Positions 26,245 through 35,802 are shown, counted from the stretch's first letter. The stretch: 64,000 nucleotides of DNA from Paroceanicella profunda (GCF_005887635.2 NZ_CP040824.1:1-64000), one strand, 5' to 3'. Made by a program: numbers and translations. The notes: a model not told the origin generated them from the letters alone.

Positions 26245-27090
26245 TCAGGCGTGCATCCCGAGCAGCGCCGCCCGGAACTCCGGGTCGCTCAGCACCACCT
26301 CTCCGGCGCCGAGCAGCCGGGCGCGTTCCAGGGCCAGGGCGGTAAGGCCTTGTGCCCGGTCCACCGCCGCGCCGAGCCCGTCCCCGAGGCCCAGCCCGGC
26401 CAGGATCAGCCCGGCGAACAGGTCTCCCGTGCCCGGCAGGGCCACGGGAAGCCGCGCCGTCGGATGTCGCGTGACCTGGCCCTCCGCGACGATCACGCTC
26501 TCCAGCAGGCCCGGCCCGGTCTCCTCCAGCACGCAGCCGGTGGCGACGAGCCGGGCGCCGCGGGCCAGCCCGAGAGACCCGGCGGCCGCGGTCACGTCCG
26601 CCAGCCGCGCCACGGGGCGGCCCGTGAGATGGCCGAGCTCGAACTGGTTCGGCGTCGCGATGTCCGCCAGCGGCAACAGCCGGTCGCGCATCACCGCGGC
26701 GATGGCCTCGGGCACGTAGAGCCCCGGGCCGCTGTCGCCCATCACCGGGTCGCACAGGTAGAGGAGGCCGGGGTTGCGCGCCTTCGCCCGGGCCACGAAG
26801 GCGGCGGTGAGCTCGGCCACCTCCACCGAGCCGATGTAGCCGCTCAGGAGGAACGTCGCGCGCCCCGGCAACCCGCGCTCCTCGGCGCCCAGCAGCAGGT
26901 CGGCGAAGAAATCCGGCGGCAGCGCCCGCCCGCGCAGGGTGGGGTAATCCGGCGTGTTGGAGAAGATCACCGTGGGCACGGCCGCCACGTCCAGCCCGGC
27001 CGCCTGCATGGGAAACAGCGCGGCCGAATTGCCCACATGCCCGTGGACGACCTGGCTCTGGATCGAGATGACCAGCGGGGGCCGGATCAC
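26245..27090 (-). CDS. pdxY: Pyridoxal kinase
   Basis: This 281-residue ribokinase-fold kinase makes pyridoxal 5'-phosphate for cofactor salvage. VISIQSQVVHGHVGNSAALFPMQAAGLDV is the characteristic N-terminus; FLLSGYIGS, YLCDPVMGD, TPNQFELGHLTG and the catalytic GTGDLFAGLILA follow. The start is a GTG at 27090 that overlaps the stop of a short upstream frame. One extra G in the G-run just before it would instead join that frame to the kinase, so the N-terminus is not certain. Confidence 0.9.
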   Translation of the reverse strand: MIRPPLVISIQSQVVHGHVGNSAALFPMQAAGLDVAAVPTVIFSNTPDYPTLRGRALPPDFFADLLLGAEERGLPGRATFLLSGYIGSVEVAELTAAFVARAKARNPGLLYLCDPVMGDSGPGLYVPEAIAAVMRDRLLPLADIATPNQFELGHLTGRPVARLADVTAAAGSLGLARGARLVATGCVLEETGPGLLESVIVAEGQVTRHPTARLPVALPGTGDLFAGLILAGLGLGDGLGAAVDRAQGLTALALERARLLGAGEVVLSDPEFRAALLGMHA

Positions 27091-27161
27091 CGTCCCGCCC
27101 CCGCGCAGCGGCCGGGGGCTGAGGTCATGTCGTAGGCGAAAGGCGTCATTGTCCGGATCAT
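27087..27161 (-). CDS. 24-residue upstream frame overlapping the pdxY start
   Basis: From ATG 27161 the frame reads MIRTMTPFAYDMTSAPGRCA and stops at TGA 27087-27089, overlapping the pdxY GTG. It could be a leader peptide that couples translation into pdxY. Alternatively it is the true pdxY N-terminus, cut off by loss of one G in a five-base G-run, like the lesions in queC and queE. Confidence 0.35.
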   Translation of the reverse strand: MIRTMTPFAYDMTSAPGRCAGAGR

Positions 27162-27350
27162 CGCTGCACCTGCTTCCTGCGGAGACTTCCCTGATGTGGC
27201 AAAGAAATGCGGCGCTGGGAAGGGTCCGTGCGGAGCACGCTCCGGCCGTAGCCGCGCGTGCCCCTGTCATCGCCCGGCGGGGGACAGCGCCAGCGCGCGC
27301 AGGCCCCGGCCCGGCCGGGCCGGGGGCGCATCCCTCCGGGAGATGCGGTG

Positions 27351-27791
27351 TCAGGCGCGCGCCGCGGCCTCCCGGGCGATGCGCGCCACGTCCCGGCTCA
27401 GCGGCAGGCCCGGCTGGCCGAGACTCTCGAGCGGCACCCAGCGGGCGTCCAGCGCGTCATCGGCCGCGACGGGCGTGCCGGAAACCCAGGTGCAGCGCAC
27501 CGCGATCAGCACGAAATGCCAGCGCAGCGCCCCGGTAGCGTCATGCTCCAGCACATCGACGGCGGTGAGCACCCGCGGCGCGGCGGCCTCCACGCCGGTT
27601 TCCTCGCGCAATTCGCGCAGCGCCGCGGCGTGGAGGGTCTCGCCGGCGTCGATCTTGCCGCCGGGAAACCCCCAGAGCCCCGCGTCCGGCGGGTTGGCGC
27701 GCTGCACGAGCAGCACGTCCGCTCCGCGCAGAACGACGGCAAGCACGGCCGGCACCGGGCGCTCCGGCGCGCGGGGGGGAAGGGCGGTCAT
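27351..27791 (-). CDS. Nudix hydrolase (MutT-like)
   Basis: This 146-residue protein carries a complete Nudix box, [20 protein letters not shown] followed by ETGV, in the order G-x5-E-x7-REUxEExGU. The N-terminal [20 protein letters not shown] and GLWGFPGG resemble the NADH/ADP-ribose and MutT groups that remove damaged or signalling nucleotides. It lies alone on the minus strand between pdxY and the cellulase gene. ATG 27791 starts just before the domain. Confidence 0.92.
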   Translation of the reverse strand: MTALPPRAPERPVPAVLAVVLRGADVLLVQRANPPDAGLWGFPGGKIDAGETLHAAALRELREETGVEAAAPRVLTAVDVLEHDATGALRWHFVLIAVRCTWVSGTPVAADDALDARWVPLESLGQPGLPLSRDVARIAREAAARA

Positions 27792-27897
27792 GCGGATGCT
27801 CCTCGGCCTGCGACGGGACGGGTGGCCCGCAGCGATGCCCGGCAACCCGGTCCCCAGTGTAGCGCATCCATGCCGGGTGGCGAGGGGGACCGCTCCA

Positions 27898-29378
27898 GGC
27901 CACCCGGCCACCCGGAGAGACGCCCCCGGGTTCGCTGCCCGGAGGGCTTCGCGGAACCCGGGGACAGGGGGAACACGCCGGTTCCCGGCCCCGGGGCGCG
28001 GACGCCCGGCCGGAGGGCAGCCCGCAGGCTAGTTCAGATCATGCTCCGCGATCAGGGCCGCGAGGGCGGAGGAGAAGCCGGCGTTGTAATCCGTCGCCAC
28101 CTCGTTCGCGACATAGTCCGTCCGCAGGTCGGCGTAGGCGCCGTTCACGTCCGGCCCGCCGACCAGCGCGCCGTAGAGCGTGTGCGCGTTGGCGGCGGGG
28201 TCGGAGTCGCTGTCGGTGCCGGAGGCGCCGCGGTGGTGCGGGTTGAGCGGGTAATCCTCGCCGAAGCCGACGACATAGCTCTGCCCGTCCGGATTGTCTC
28301 CCAGCATGTAGTCGAGCTGGTCGGCGGCGAAATCCACCACCGCGTCGATGCGCGCCTGCGAGCCACCCCGCGCCTCGGTGAGGTCGGCGTATTCCATCGC
28401 CAGGAAGGCGGTGTTCGCCGCGTAGCGGTTCGAGCCCCAGGCGTCGAGCCAGGCGAGGCCACCGTTCGTGTCCGTGCCCGGGGTGCGGGGCAGGCTGTTC
28501 ATCCAGTAGTCGATATGCGCGCCGAGATCGGCGTAGGCGCTGCTGCCGCCCGGGGCCGCGGCCAGCAGCGCGGCGGTGCCCATGGACTTGTTGTCCCAGG
28601 ACAGCCCCCAGGTGGTACCGCTGGCGGTGTACCAGGCCTGCGCCTTGTCCAGATAGGCGGCCTCGCCGGTGGCCCGGTTCAGCCAGGCCGCGCTCCAGGC
28701 CAGTTCGTCCTGATAGCCGCTCCAGGAATTGTAGAAATCCGCGGCGTCGGGCACGGCGGCGGTGTAGCTGCCCTGATAGGCCTCGGAGAAGGCGAAGAGC
28801 TGCTTCGCGGTGTCCAGAAGCTCATCCGCATAGGCGGTGCGGCCGGCCTCGCGGAACACGATGGAGCTCGCGGCCAGCGCGGCGGCCGTCTCCGCCGTCA
28901 CCTCCGTGCCGGGGGTCCGGGCCGTGACCGCATAGGCGGGGCGCGCCATGGTCATGTCCTCGGGGGCGCCCCAGTAGGCGTGATCGGCGGCGCCGTTGCC
29001 GACCTGGGCGTAGAACACGTCATCGGCCAGGGTCTCGGTGCCCTTGTCGTCATAGGCGCGCAGGAAGTAATCGGTCACCCATGCGAGATGGGTGAGGATG
29101 TCGTCATAGGTGCCGCTCGCCTTGTAGCCCTCGGCGTAGTCCGACGCGCCCCAGGCCAGGAGCGTGGCGGAGGAGGCCATCGGCAGGCCGAACTTCACGT
29201 GATCGCCCGCGTCATACCAGCCGCCGGTGAGGTCGCGCCCGACGTCCGCGCCATCCGACAGCGCGCTGTCCCCGCGCCAGTCGACGGGGAAATCCTCCGG
29301 CAGATCCCCCGAATACTGCGCGTAGTAGAACTGCATCGACAGCCCAAGCGCCTCACCGTAGTCGGCGGCGGCGAAGGG
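27898..29378. repeat. 1.48-kb duplicated segment, copy 1 (GH9 catalytic region plus downstream flank)
   Basis: This segment aligns without gaps to 59282-60762, in the same orientation and offset by 31,384 bases. By eye I find about seven mismatches, all within roughly 360 bases of one end or 30 bases of the other, and over 1 kb of apparent identity between them. It covers the cellulase catalytic domain, the stop codon and 130 bases of downstream DNA. The genes differ completely beyond the right edge. Confidence 0.95.
27924..27963 (-). terminator. Terminator-like hairpin after the first GH9 gene
   Basis: CCCCGGGTTC (27924-27933) pairs exactly with GAACCCGGGG (27954-27963), about 65 bases past the cellulase stop. 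The same hairpin occurs after the second copy. Confidence 0.55.
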
Positions 29379-30398
29379 CACGCCGTCGTCCGGCAGCGTG
29401 TCGCCGTCATGGATGGTGAGGGTAGCCCAGGCCTTGTCGATGCCCAGGCCGGAGGCCGAGAGGATCTTGACCTTCAGGGTCTCGTTCGCCTCCGGGATCT
29501 CGTCATCGACGAGGTCGATCTTCACGAAGGCCTCCGTGGCGCCGGCCTTGATGGTCACCCGGTGGGTGGTCTGGCCCATCTCGTGGTCGTCGTCGGAGGC
29601 GGTGCCGCGCGCGGTGACCTTCCAGCGCACCACCACGTCCTCGTCGCTCGCCTGCGAGAGGGTGACGCGCAGGCGCGCGGTGCCGTCCTCCTCGTTCACC
29701 TCGGTGTTGATGAGGCGCACGGAGGGCAGTTCGTCATCGATGATCAGGAGCGGGGCCTTCTCCTTGCCGATCTCCGCGCCCTCCGCCGTGACCAGCTTGA
29801 TCCAGAGGCGTTCGTTGCCCTCCGCCAGCGTGTCGTCCACCAGGCCGATGGGGATCCAGGCCTCGGTCTCGCCGGCGCGGATGGTCACGAGGCGGGTCCC
29901 GGGGCGGGTATGGTCCTCCTCCCCGGCGGTGCCGCGGCCGAAGGCCCATTTCACCGTCACGTCGTGATTGGCGGCCTCCGAGAGGCTGACGCGCATGTGC
30001 GCGGTGCCGTCATCCTCGGCCGCCTTGGCGCGCGTGAGGCTCACCACCGGCAGCGTTTCGGGCGGGGGCGTGTCCTCGTAGGGGACGCCGTTGATGCTGA
30101 TCACCTCCGGGCCGGGCGGGCCGCCATCGGCCTGGAAGCCGAATTCCAGCGTCTCCGCCGCCGCGAGCGCGCCGTTCCAGGCCTGGTTCGAAATGGTGTA
30201 GAGCGTGCCGACGTGCGAGACGATCCGCGCATTCCAGATGCCGGAGATGGTCGCGCCCACGTCGATCACGAAGGTCCAGTGGTCAAGCGCCTCGGACGCG
30301 GTGAACTGCGCGTAGGCGGCGTAACCGCCTGCCCAGGTGTCGAACCGGTCGAAGGTGAACACGCCGGGCTGGCTGCCGGCCGCTGCTTCAGTTGCCAT
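28029..30398 (-). CDS. Glycoside hydrolase family 9 cellulase, CBM2-like/Calx-beta x2/GH9
   Basis: This 789-residue protein is an inverting endoglucanase-type enzyme. Residues 1-95 resemble a CBM2 cellulose-binding domain (FDTWAGGYAAYAQF, LDHWTFVIDV). Two Calx-beta repeats follow (about 115-225 and 230-335; EDDGTAHMRVSLSEA, EEDGTARLRVTLSQA). The GH9 domain spans 345-789, with the catalytic Asp pair in GGWYDAGDHVKFG, the NPHHRGA histidine and the acid Glu in YVANEVATDYNAGF. GGAGGT precedes the ATG. No signal peptide is visible; Calx-beta repeats often occur in type I-secreted proteins, but no RTX repeats are present. A second gene at 59413-62133 shares the catalytic part. Confidence 0.94.
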   Translation of the reverse strand: MATEAAAGSQPGVFTFDRFDTWAGGYAAYAQFTASEALDHWTFVIDVGATISGIWNARIVSHVGTLYTISNQAWNGALAAAETLEFGFQADGGPPGPEVISINGVPYEDTPPPETLPVVSLTRAKAAEDDGTAHMRVSLSEAANHDVTVKWAFGRGTAGEEDHTRPGTRLVTIRAGETEAWIPIGLVDDTLAEGNERLWIKLVTAEGAEIGKEKAPLLIIDDELPSVRLINTEVNEEDGTARLRVTLSQASDEDVVVRWKVTARGTASDDDHEMGQTTHRVTIKAGATEAFVKIDLVDDEIPEANETLKVKILSASGLGIDKAWATLTIHDGDTLPDDGVPFAAADYGEALGLSMQFYYAQYSGDLPEDFPVDWRGDSALSDGADVGRDLTGGWYDAGDHVKFGLPMASSATLLAWGASDYAEGYKASGTYDDILTHLAWVTDYFLRAYDDKGTETLADDVFYAQVGNGAADHAYWGAPEDMTMARPAYAVTARTPGTEVTAETAAALAASSIVFREAGRTAYADELLDTAKQLFAFSEAYQGSYTAAVPDAADFYNSWSGYQDELAWSAAWLNRATGEAAYLDKAQAWYTASGTTWGLSWDNKSMGTAALLAAAPGGSSAYADLGAHIDYWMNSLPRTPGTDTNGGLAWLDAWGSNRYAANTAFLAMEYADLTEARGGSQARIDAVVDFAADQLDYMLGDNPDGQSYVVGFGEDYPLNPHHRGASGTDSDSDPAANAHTLYGALVGGPDVNGAYADLRTDYVANEVATDYNAGFSSALAALIAEHDLN

Positions 30399-31260
30399 CG
30401 GTCACCACCTCCGCGTGCAGGGGTGCGATCAGCCTGCGGGCGCGGGCGCCGCAGCGCAGCGACAGCGCATGGGCGCGGCGCATCATCACCGCGTTCCGCG
30501 CCACGCCCGTCAGGGCGCGGGCGCTGCCGGTCCGGCATTTCTGTCCGGCGCGGCTCCGTGCGATTGCGGCCATCCGGGCGGGTGTTCCGGGGGCGCTTTC
30601 CCGGCAGCTCGCGGAAAATGGCATGGTTACAATGGGTTCAGGGGGAACAGGCATTTCAACAGAACGGGAGAGCAGCAACATGTATACGCCTTTCGATGGG
30701 AAATGAGCGTCTTGAAGAGGGTGGTGTGGTGGCCCGATGCGAGAGGACTGCCGGTCGCGGTGCAATCGATTTGGCTTATTCAATACCGCGATGTTGCGGA
30801 TCTCTCCTCACGCTGTCAATGCCAGGTGCGGCTTCTGCCGCAATGCGGGTGCTGCTTTGCAGCAAGGGATGCGAGGCTTCGCCTCGTCCCGCATGCTCTT
30901 TCGCGCAGACATCTGCCCGCCGCATTGACGGCCGGTGTCGCGCGGCGCTTCACGCCCGCGGAGGGGCTGGAGGCCGGGGCCCTCGCGGGCCCGCGGATGC
31001 CGCCGGGCTGTGCCCGTCCGCCGGAAATTCTCCGGCTTGCGCCAGCCCCATACGCCGCAGGATCGGCGATTCCAATACGTCATTGCATCGACGCGCCCGC
31101 ACGCGGGCCGAAGAGTGCCTCCTGCGCGGGGACGAGTGTTCCTGAAGCTGGTTAACTGATGATTAATCAGCCCGGCGCGCCATGGGGGCGCCGGGGCCTG
31201 TGCCCGATGGCTTGAAGAGGGGCCGGCGCGCGGGCACGGCTGGTGCCTGAGCCGCGCGGC
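30399..31260. other. 862-bp non-coding region between the GH9 and ROK genes
   Basis: No gene of normal length is supported. The middle part (about 30,640-30,930) is lower in GC than its surroundings. It contains an eight-codon frame behind GGGAG (ATG 30680, MYTPFDGK) and an imperfect hairpin around CGAGGC-TTC-GCCTCG near 30,868-30,886. It presumably holds the GH9 promoter, but I find no clear -35/-10 pair. CCCGGCGC at 31171-31178 pairs with 31188-31195 as a possible terminator for the ROK gene. Confidence 0.4.
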
Positions 31261-32514
31261 TCAGGCCGGGCGGGCGAGCCCGGCTTGCTGCTCCTCGCCG
31301 CGGGCCGGCTTTTCCGAGAGGTCCAGCCGCGGCATCAGCGCGTCGAAGAAGGGCAGGGCGGCGGCGCCAAGCGCGGCGGTCATCTGCCCGGTCTGCCCCC
31401 GGGTGACGCGCGGCAGGTGGCGGTCGCTGCGGTTCGAGACCGAGGGGCCGGGTCGCAGCCGGGCGATCAGCGCCTCGATCAGCGAATCGGGCAGGGCGCC
31501 ACCCAGGATCACCGTCTCGGGGTCGAGGATGTTCTCCAGCAGGCCGACCATGATGCTCAGATGCGCGGCGGCCATCTCCACCCATTCGGCGAGCAGCGGG
31601 TCTCCCCGGCGCTGCATCTCCTCCAGCGCGGCGAAATCGGCCGGGCGGTCGGCGGCGGCGAGATGCTCGCGCAGCGCGTGCAGGGAGGCGTAGCGCTCCA
31701 GGCAGCCGGACTGGCCGCACTGACAGGGCCGCCCGCCCGGTGACACCACCACGTGGCCGATCTCCCCGGCATTGCCGAAGGCACCGCGCAGCGGCTGGTT
31801 GCTGGAAATGATGCCCAGCCCGATGCCGGCCCCGAAATAGATCAGGCAGAAATCCGACAGCGCCTGGCCCGCGCCGAACAGCGTCTCGCCCACGGCGGCG
31901 GCGTTCGCGTCATTCTCCACGCGCACCGGAACGCCGAGCCGCTCCGCCAGCCGGGCCGCGATGTCGGTGCCTGCCCAGCCCGGCAGCGTGGTGGGCCCGA
32001 CGCCGGACAGGCCCTCGATCTCGAAGGGCCCGGGCATCACCACGCCCACGCCCATCAGCGCGGCGGGGAAGCTGGCGCGCAGCGCGTCCACCTGCGCCTC
32101 GATCAGCGGCAGCAGCGCCGCCGGCCGGGCATCGGCCACCGGGATGCGCCGGGCATGGCGCAGGTTGCCGCCCAGGTCCAGCACCGCGGTGGCGAGGTCG
32201 GTGACGGAGATCTCGATACCGATGGTGATGGCGCCGTCGGGGTTCAGCGCGAACTGGATCGGCGGCTGCCCGCGCCCGGAGCGCCGGCGGCCGAGGTCGA
32301 TCAGCAGGTTCTCCGCCAGAAGCTCCTCGATGATGTTGGCCACCGCCTGCGTGGTGAGCCGGGTCATGTCGGCCAGCTGCTTGCGGCCGAGCTGGCCATG
32401 GCTGCGCAACAGGTCCAGCACCACGCGCCGGTTGTGGCTGCGGCTGCGGCCGGGGTTGTTGCCGACCGCGCTGCGGAGCCTGTCCTTCGCGGTCTGGATC
32501 GTCTCGCCGGGCAT
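31261..32514 (-). CDS. ROK-family transcriptional repressor (NagC/XylR-like)
   Basis: This 417-residue protein has an N-terminal winged helix (NRRVVLDLLRSHGQLGRKQLA, LTTQAVANIIEELLAENLL) and a ROK sugar-binding domain. It keeps the ROK zinc motif CQCGQSGCLERYAS and the DxGG-like GIEISVTDLATAVLDLGG. AAGGAG lies six bases before ATG 32514. It is divergent from the ABC importer operon and is its likely sugar-responsive repressor. The operon also encodes a ROK kinase and NagB, so the inducer may be an amino sugar derivative. Confidence 0.93.
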   Translation of the reverse strand: MPGETIQTAKDRLRSAVGNNPGRSRSHNRRVVLDLLRSHGQLGRKQLADMTRLTTQAVANIIEELLAENLLIDLGRRRSGRGQPPIQFALNPDGAITIGIEISVTDLATAVLDLGGNLRHARRIPVADARPAALLPLIEAQVDALRASFPAALMGVGVVMPGPFEIEGLSGVGPTTLPGWAGTDIAARLAERLGVPVRVENDANAAAVGETLFGAGQALSDFCLIYFGAGIGLGIISSNQPLRGAFGNAGEIGHVVVSPGGRPCQCGQSGCLERYASLHALREHLAAADRPADFAALEEMQRRGDPLLAEWVEMAAAHLSIMVGLLENILDPETVILGGALPDSLIEALIARLRPGPSVSNRSDRHLPRVTRGQTGQMTAALGAAALPFFDALMPRLDLSEKPARGEEQQAGLARPA

Positions 32515-32748
32515 GTTCCGCTCTCCTTCGGGGGGCACACGTTCCATTCGCGGCCCCGGCGGGTCAAGCCTGTTCGCTCCCAAAACTTAACACAAGTAAA
32601 TTATCTTATTGACAGGCGGCAGGCGCTCGGCAAGTTTCGTGAGGTCGGCGCGGGGGGCGGACGGCGGCACCGTGACGGGTGCCGTGGCACCCTTTCGCGG
32701 CACAAGGACATAAACCCGCCGCAATGGTCGGGACCAACGGAGGTTGAA
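32515..32748. promoter_or_regulatory. Divergent promoter region of the ROK gene and ABC operon
   Basis: The AT-rich core at about 32,582-32,614 (AACTTAACACAAG, AAATTATCTTATTGACA) is unlike the surrounding GC-rich DNA and is a likely ROK operator. TTGACA at 32609-32614 followed after 17 bases by AAGTTT (32632-32637) is a possible rightward promoter with a weak -10. No perfect palindrome is visible. Confidence 0.5.
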
Positions 32749-33993
32749 ATGCGCAAGTACATCCTGATGGCCGGCCTGCTGGCCGGTGCGTCCTCATTTG
32801 CCAATACTGCCGGCGCGGTGGAAATCGAATACTGGCAGTACATCTATGAAACCCGCGTGAAGGCGATGGACCAGCTCATCGAGAAGTTCGAGGCCGAGAA
32901 CCCGGACATCACGGTGAAGCAGGTCACCTTCCCGTATGACGATTACCAGACCCGGCTGATCGCCGCGACCATGGCGCGCAAGGGCCCGGACGTGCTGCAG
33001 TTCTTCTACGGATGGGCGGACAAGCTCATCGGCGGCAAGGTGCTGCAGCCGCTGCCCGAGGACACGTTCAAGGCCGAGGAGATCGAGGCCGACTTCTTCC
33101 CCATCGTCACCGCGATGAAGCGGGACGGGAAGTATTACGGCATCCCGACCGCCGTGCGCTCCCTGGCGCTGTTCTACAACAAGAAGCTCTTCGCGGAGGC
33201 CGGCATCGACGCCCCGCCCGCCACGCTGGACGAGTTCCTCGCCGATGCGAAGCTGATCGCGAAGAAGGATGACGCGGGCAATTTCGCCACCATCGGCACC
33301 ACGATGGACATGCCCGGCCAGGACATCCACTGGTGGCGCGAGGTGCTGGTGCGCCAGTTCGGCGGCGCGCCCTACACCGACGACTACCAGACCGTGACCT
33401 ACGATTCCGACGCCGGCGTGGCGGCGCTGAAATGGTACACCGACCTGCAGCTTTCCGAGGGCGTGAGCCAGCAGGGCTTCATGGGCGACGGCCAGGCCGC
33501 CTTCCGCGGCGGGCGCGCGGGCATGACGGTGGACGGCACCTTCCGGCTCGGCTCGTTCCGCTCCATCGAGGATTTCGACTGGGGCGTGGCCGAGCTGCCG
33601 GCGAACGCCGAGGGCGTGCGCTCGAACTACGCGAGCTATTTCGCCAACGGCATCGGCTCCAGCTCCGAGGGGGAGAAGCTGGAGGCGGCGAAGAAGTTCC
33701 TCGCCTTCGTGTCCTCGCCCGAGGCGATGGAGCTCTGGCTCTCCGTGGTCGGCGAACTGCCGGCGCGGCGCGCGGCGGCGCTCACCGAGGAGAACCTGCA
33801 GGACCCGATCTACGCCCCGTTCCTGAAGGCGCTCGACTATGCCCATACCACGCTCACCGTGGATGAGCTGGGCCAGCGCCAGATCACCATCGACATGACC
33901 AACCGGGTGCTGCTCCAGGGCCAGTCCCCGGCGGAGTCTGTAGCCGAGGCGGCGAAGGCCGAGCAGGCCATGATCGACGCGGCGAAGAAGTAA
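32749..33993 (+). CDS. ABC transporter extracellular solute-binding protein (family 1, sugar type)
   Basis: This 414-residue periplasmic receptor has a signal peptide (MRKYILMAGLLAGASSFANT). Family 1 sugar-binding features include EIEYWQYIYETRVKAMDQLI, VKQVTFPYDDYQTRLIAA, GPDVLQFFYGWADKL, YYGIPTAVRSLALFYNKKLF and an open/close domain with AFRGGRAGMTVDGTFRLGS. AACGGAGG lies before the ATG. It is the first gene of a seven-gene operon (SBP, two permeases, lyase, ATPase, ROK kinase, deaminase). Confidence 0.93.
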   Translation: MRKYILMAGLLAGASSFANTAGAVEIEYWQYIYETRVKAMDQLIEKFEAENPDITVKQVTFPYDDYQTRLIAATMARKGPDVLQFFYGWADKLIGGKVLQPLPEDTFKAEEIEADFFPIVTAMKRDGKYYGIPTAVRSLALFYNKKLFAEAGIDAPPATLDEFLADAKLIAKKDDAGNFATIGTTMDMPGQDIHWWREVLVRQFGGAPYTDDYQTVTYDSDAGVAALKWYTDLQLSEGVSQQGFMGDGQAAFRGGRAGMTVDGTFRLGSFRSIEDFDWGVAELPANAEGVRSNYASYFANGIGSSSEGEKLEAAKKFLAFVSSPEAMELWLSVVGELPARRAAALTEENLQDPIYAPFLKALDYAHTTLTVDELGQRQITIDMTNRVLLQGQSPAESVAEAAKAEQAMIDAAKK

Positions 33994-34024
33994 CCCCAGA
34001 CGCCGCCGGAAGGACCGTATCCCA

Positions 34025-34954
34025 GTGACCCGCGCACCTGCCAGACCGATGACAGACACGCCCCCGCCGCGCCCGCGGCTCTCGATGCGGACGCGACAGG
34101 CGCTGTGGGTCTGGGGCTTTCTCGCCCTGCCGGTGCTGTTCTACGGGGTGATCCGCTTCTACCCCACGGTGGAGGCCTTCTGGCTGTCGCTCACCGACTG
34201 GGACCTGCTCTCCAGCCCGAAGTTCATCGGGCTGGAGAACTACCGCCGCATGGTGAATGACCCGGCGTTCTGGAAGGTGTTCGGCAACACCTTCCTCTAC
34301 CTGATCATCGGAACCCCGGTGAGCCTGGTGCTGTCCTTCGCCATCGCCTATTTCCTCGACCGGGTGCGGTTCGCGCACGGAGTCATCCGGGCGCTCTACT
34401 TCCTGCCGTTCATCACCACCGCCTCGGCGATGGCCTGGGTGTGGCGCTGGTTCTACCAGCCCGCGCCCACCGGCATCATCAACGGCGCGCTGGGGCGGCT
34501 GGGCATTCCGCAGCTCGACTTCCTGCAATCGACGACCTGGGCGCTGCCCTCGATCATGGTGACGGCGATCTGGGCCGGGCTGGGCTTCCAGATCATCATC
34601 TTCATGGCCGGGCTGCGCGCCATCCCGAACACCTATTACGAGGCCGCGCGCATCGACGGGCTGGGCGAGGGCGCCATCCTGCGCCGCATCACCCTGCCGC
34701 TGCTCAAGCCCACCACGGTGTTCCTGGTGGTGTTCTCCTCCATCGGCTTCCTGCGCATCTTCGATCAGGTCTACAACATGACCACGAACGACCCCGGCGG
34801 CCCGCTCGGCTCCACCAAGCCGCTGGTGCTGATGATCTACCAGACCGCCTTCTCCTCCTACCAGATGGGCTATGCCGCGGCGCTCACCGTGGTGCTGTTC
34901 CTCGTGCTGCTCTGCGTCTCGCTGCTGCAACTCCGGGTCCTGAGGGAACGCTGA
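34025..34954 (+). CDS. ABC sugar transporter permease (MalF type)
   Basis: This 309-residue protein has six hydrophobic segments and the EAA loop EAARIDGLGEGAILRRITLP that docks the ATPase. FWLSLTDWDLLSSPKFIGLENY is typical of MalF/UgpA-type permeases. The GTG at 34025 is preferred because GGAAGGA lies before it; an internal ATG at 34049 is possible. Its stop shares a base with the start of the second permease gene. Confidence 0.93.
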   Translation: MTRAPARPMTDTPPPRPRLSMRTRQALWVWGFLALPVLFYGVIRFYPTVEAFWLSLTDWDLLSSPKFIGLENYRRMVNDPAFWKVFGNTFLYLIIGTPVSLVLSFAIAYFLDRVRFAHGVIRALYFLPFITTASAMAWVWRWFYQPAPTGIINGALGRLGIPQLDFLQSTTWALPSIMVTAIWAGLGFQIIIFMAGLRAIPNTYYEAARIDGLGEGAILRRITLPLLKPTTVFLVVFSSIGFLRIFDQVYNMTTNDPGGPLGSTKPLVLMIYQTAFSSYQMGYAAALTVVLFLVLLCVSLLQLRVLRER

Positions 34955-35802
34955 TGACCGACACCCTCGCCACGCCGCTCAGGATGCCGCGCATCCGCCC
35001 CGGCCGCATCCTCGCCTGGACGGTGCTGTTCATCGGCGGGCTGATCATGATCACGCCGCTGCTGTTCATGTTCTCCACCTCGCTGAAGACCGCCGGGCAG
35101 ATCTACGACCTGCGCCTCATCCCCGCCGCGCCCACGCTGGAGAATTACGTCCGCGTGCTGTCGGACGGGCAGTTCCTGCGCTGGATGGGCAATTCCACCT
35201 TCATCGCCGTCACCGTCACGCTGTCCAACGTGTTCTTCGACAGCCTGGTTGGCTACACGCTGGCGAAGTTCCGCTTCCGCGGCCGGCGGCTGATCTTCCT
35301 CGCCATCCTCTCCACGCTGATGATCCCCACGGAGATGCTGGTGATCCCGTGGTACATCATGTCCGCCGACCTGGGCTGGCTGGACAGCTACTGGGGCATC
35401 ATGTTTCCCGGCATGATGACCGCCTTCGGCACCTTCCTGATGAAGCAGTTCTTCGAGACCGTGCCGGACGACTTCCTGGAGGCCGCGCGCATCGACGGGC
35501 TGAACGAGTTCACCATCTGGTGGCGCATCGCCATGCCGCTGGTGACACCGGCGCTCTCCGCGCTCGCCATCTTCACCTTCCTGGGCAACTGGACGGCCTT
35601 CTTCTGGCCGCTGATCGTGACCACCTCGAAGGAGCTTTACACCCTGCCGGTGGGTCTCACCTCCTTCGCCGTGGAACAGGCGATCCAGTGGGAGCTGATC
35701 ATGACCGGCGCCGCGCTTGCCACGCTGCCCACGCTGCTCGTGTTCCTCGTGCTGCAACGCTACATCGTGCGCGGCGTGATGCTGGCGGGCCTGAAAGGAT
35801 GA
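34954..35802 (+). CDS. ABC sugar transporter permease (MalG type)
   Basis: This 282-residue inner-membrane protein has six helices and the EAA loop EAARIDGLNEFTIWWRIAMP. TPLLFMFSTSLKTAGQIY and TLAKFRFRGRRLIF are MalG/UgpE-like. It pairs with the upstream permease to form the sugar channel. The stop overlaps the lyase start as ATGA. Confidence 0.94.
   Translation: MTDTLATPLRMPRIRPGRILAWTVLFIGGLIMITPLLFMFSTSLKTAGQIYDLRLIPAAPTLENYVRVLSDGQFLRWMGNSTFIAVTVTLSNVFFDSLVGYTLAKFRFRGRRLIFLAILSTLMIPTEMLVIPWYIMSADLGWLDSYWGIMFPGMMTAFGTFLMKQFFETVPDDFLEAARIDGLNEFTIWWRIAMPLVTPALSALAIFTFLGNWTAFFWPLIVTTSKELYTLPVGLTSFAVEQAIQWELIMTGAALATLPTLLVFLVLQRYIVRGVMLAGLKG

Noticed and set aside
28029..30398. RTX toxin or type I-secreted calcium-binding protein
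   Set aside because: Calx-beta repeats are present, but the glycine-rich nonapeptide RTX repeats are not, and the GH9 active site is complete.
30680..30706. Eight-codon leader peptide MYTPFDGK
   Set aside because: It has a possible ribosome site but no gene follows on that strand, so there is nothing for it to regulate.
30388..30783. 131-codon minus-strand frame just before the first cellulase
   Set aside because: It overlaps the cellulase ribosome site and start, has no conserved motif and an Arg/Ala composition typical of non-coding GC-rich DNA.
27258..31145. A 1295-codon plus-strand frame, and its partial twin at 59167-60765
   Set aside because: Both are the complement of the cellulase genes; they look conserved only because the cellulase segment is duplicated.
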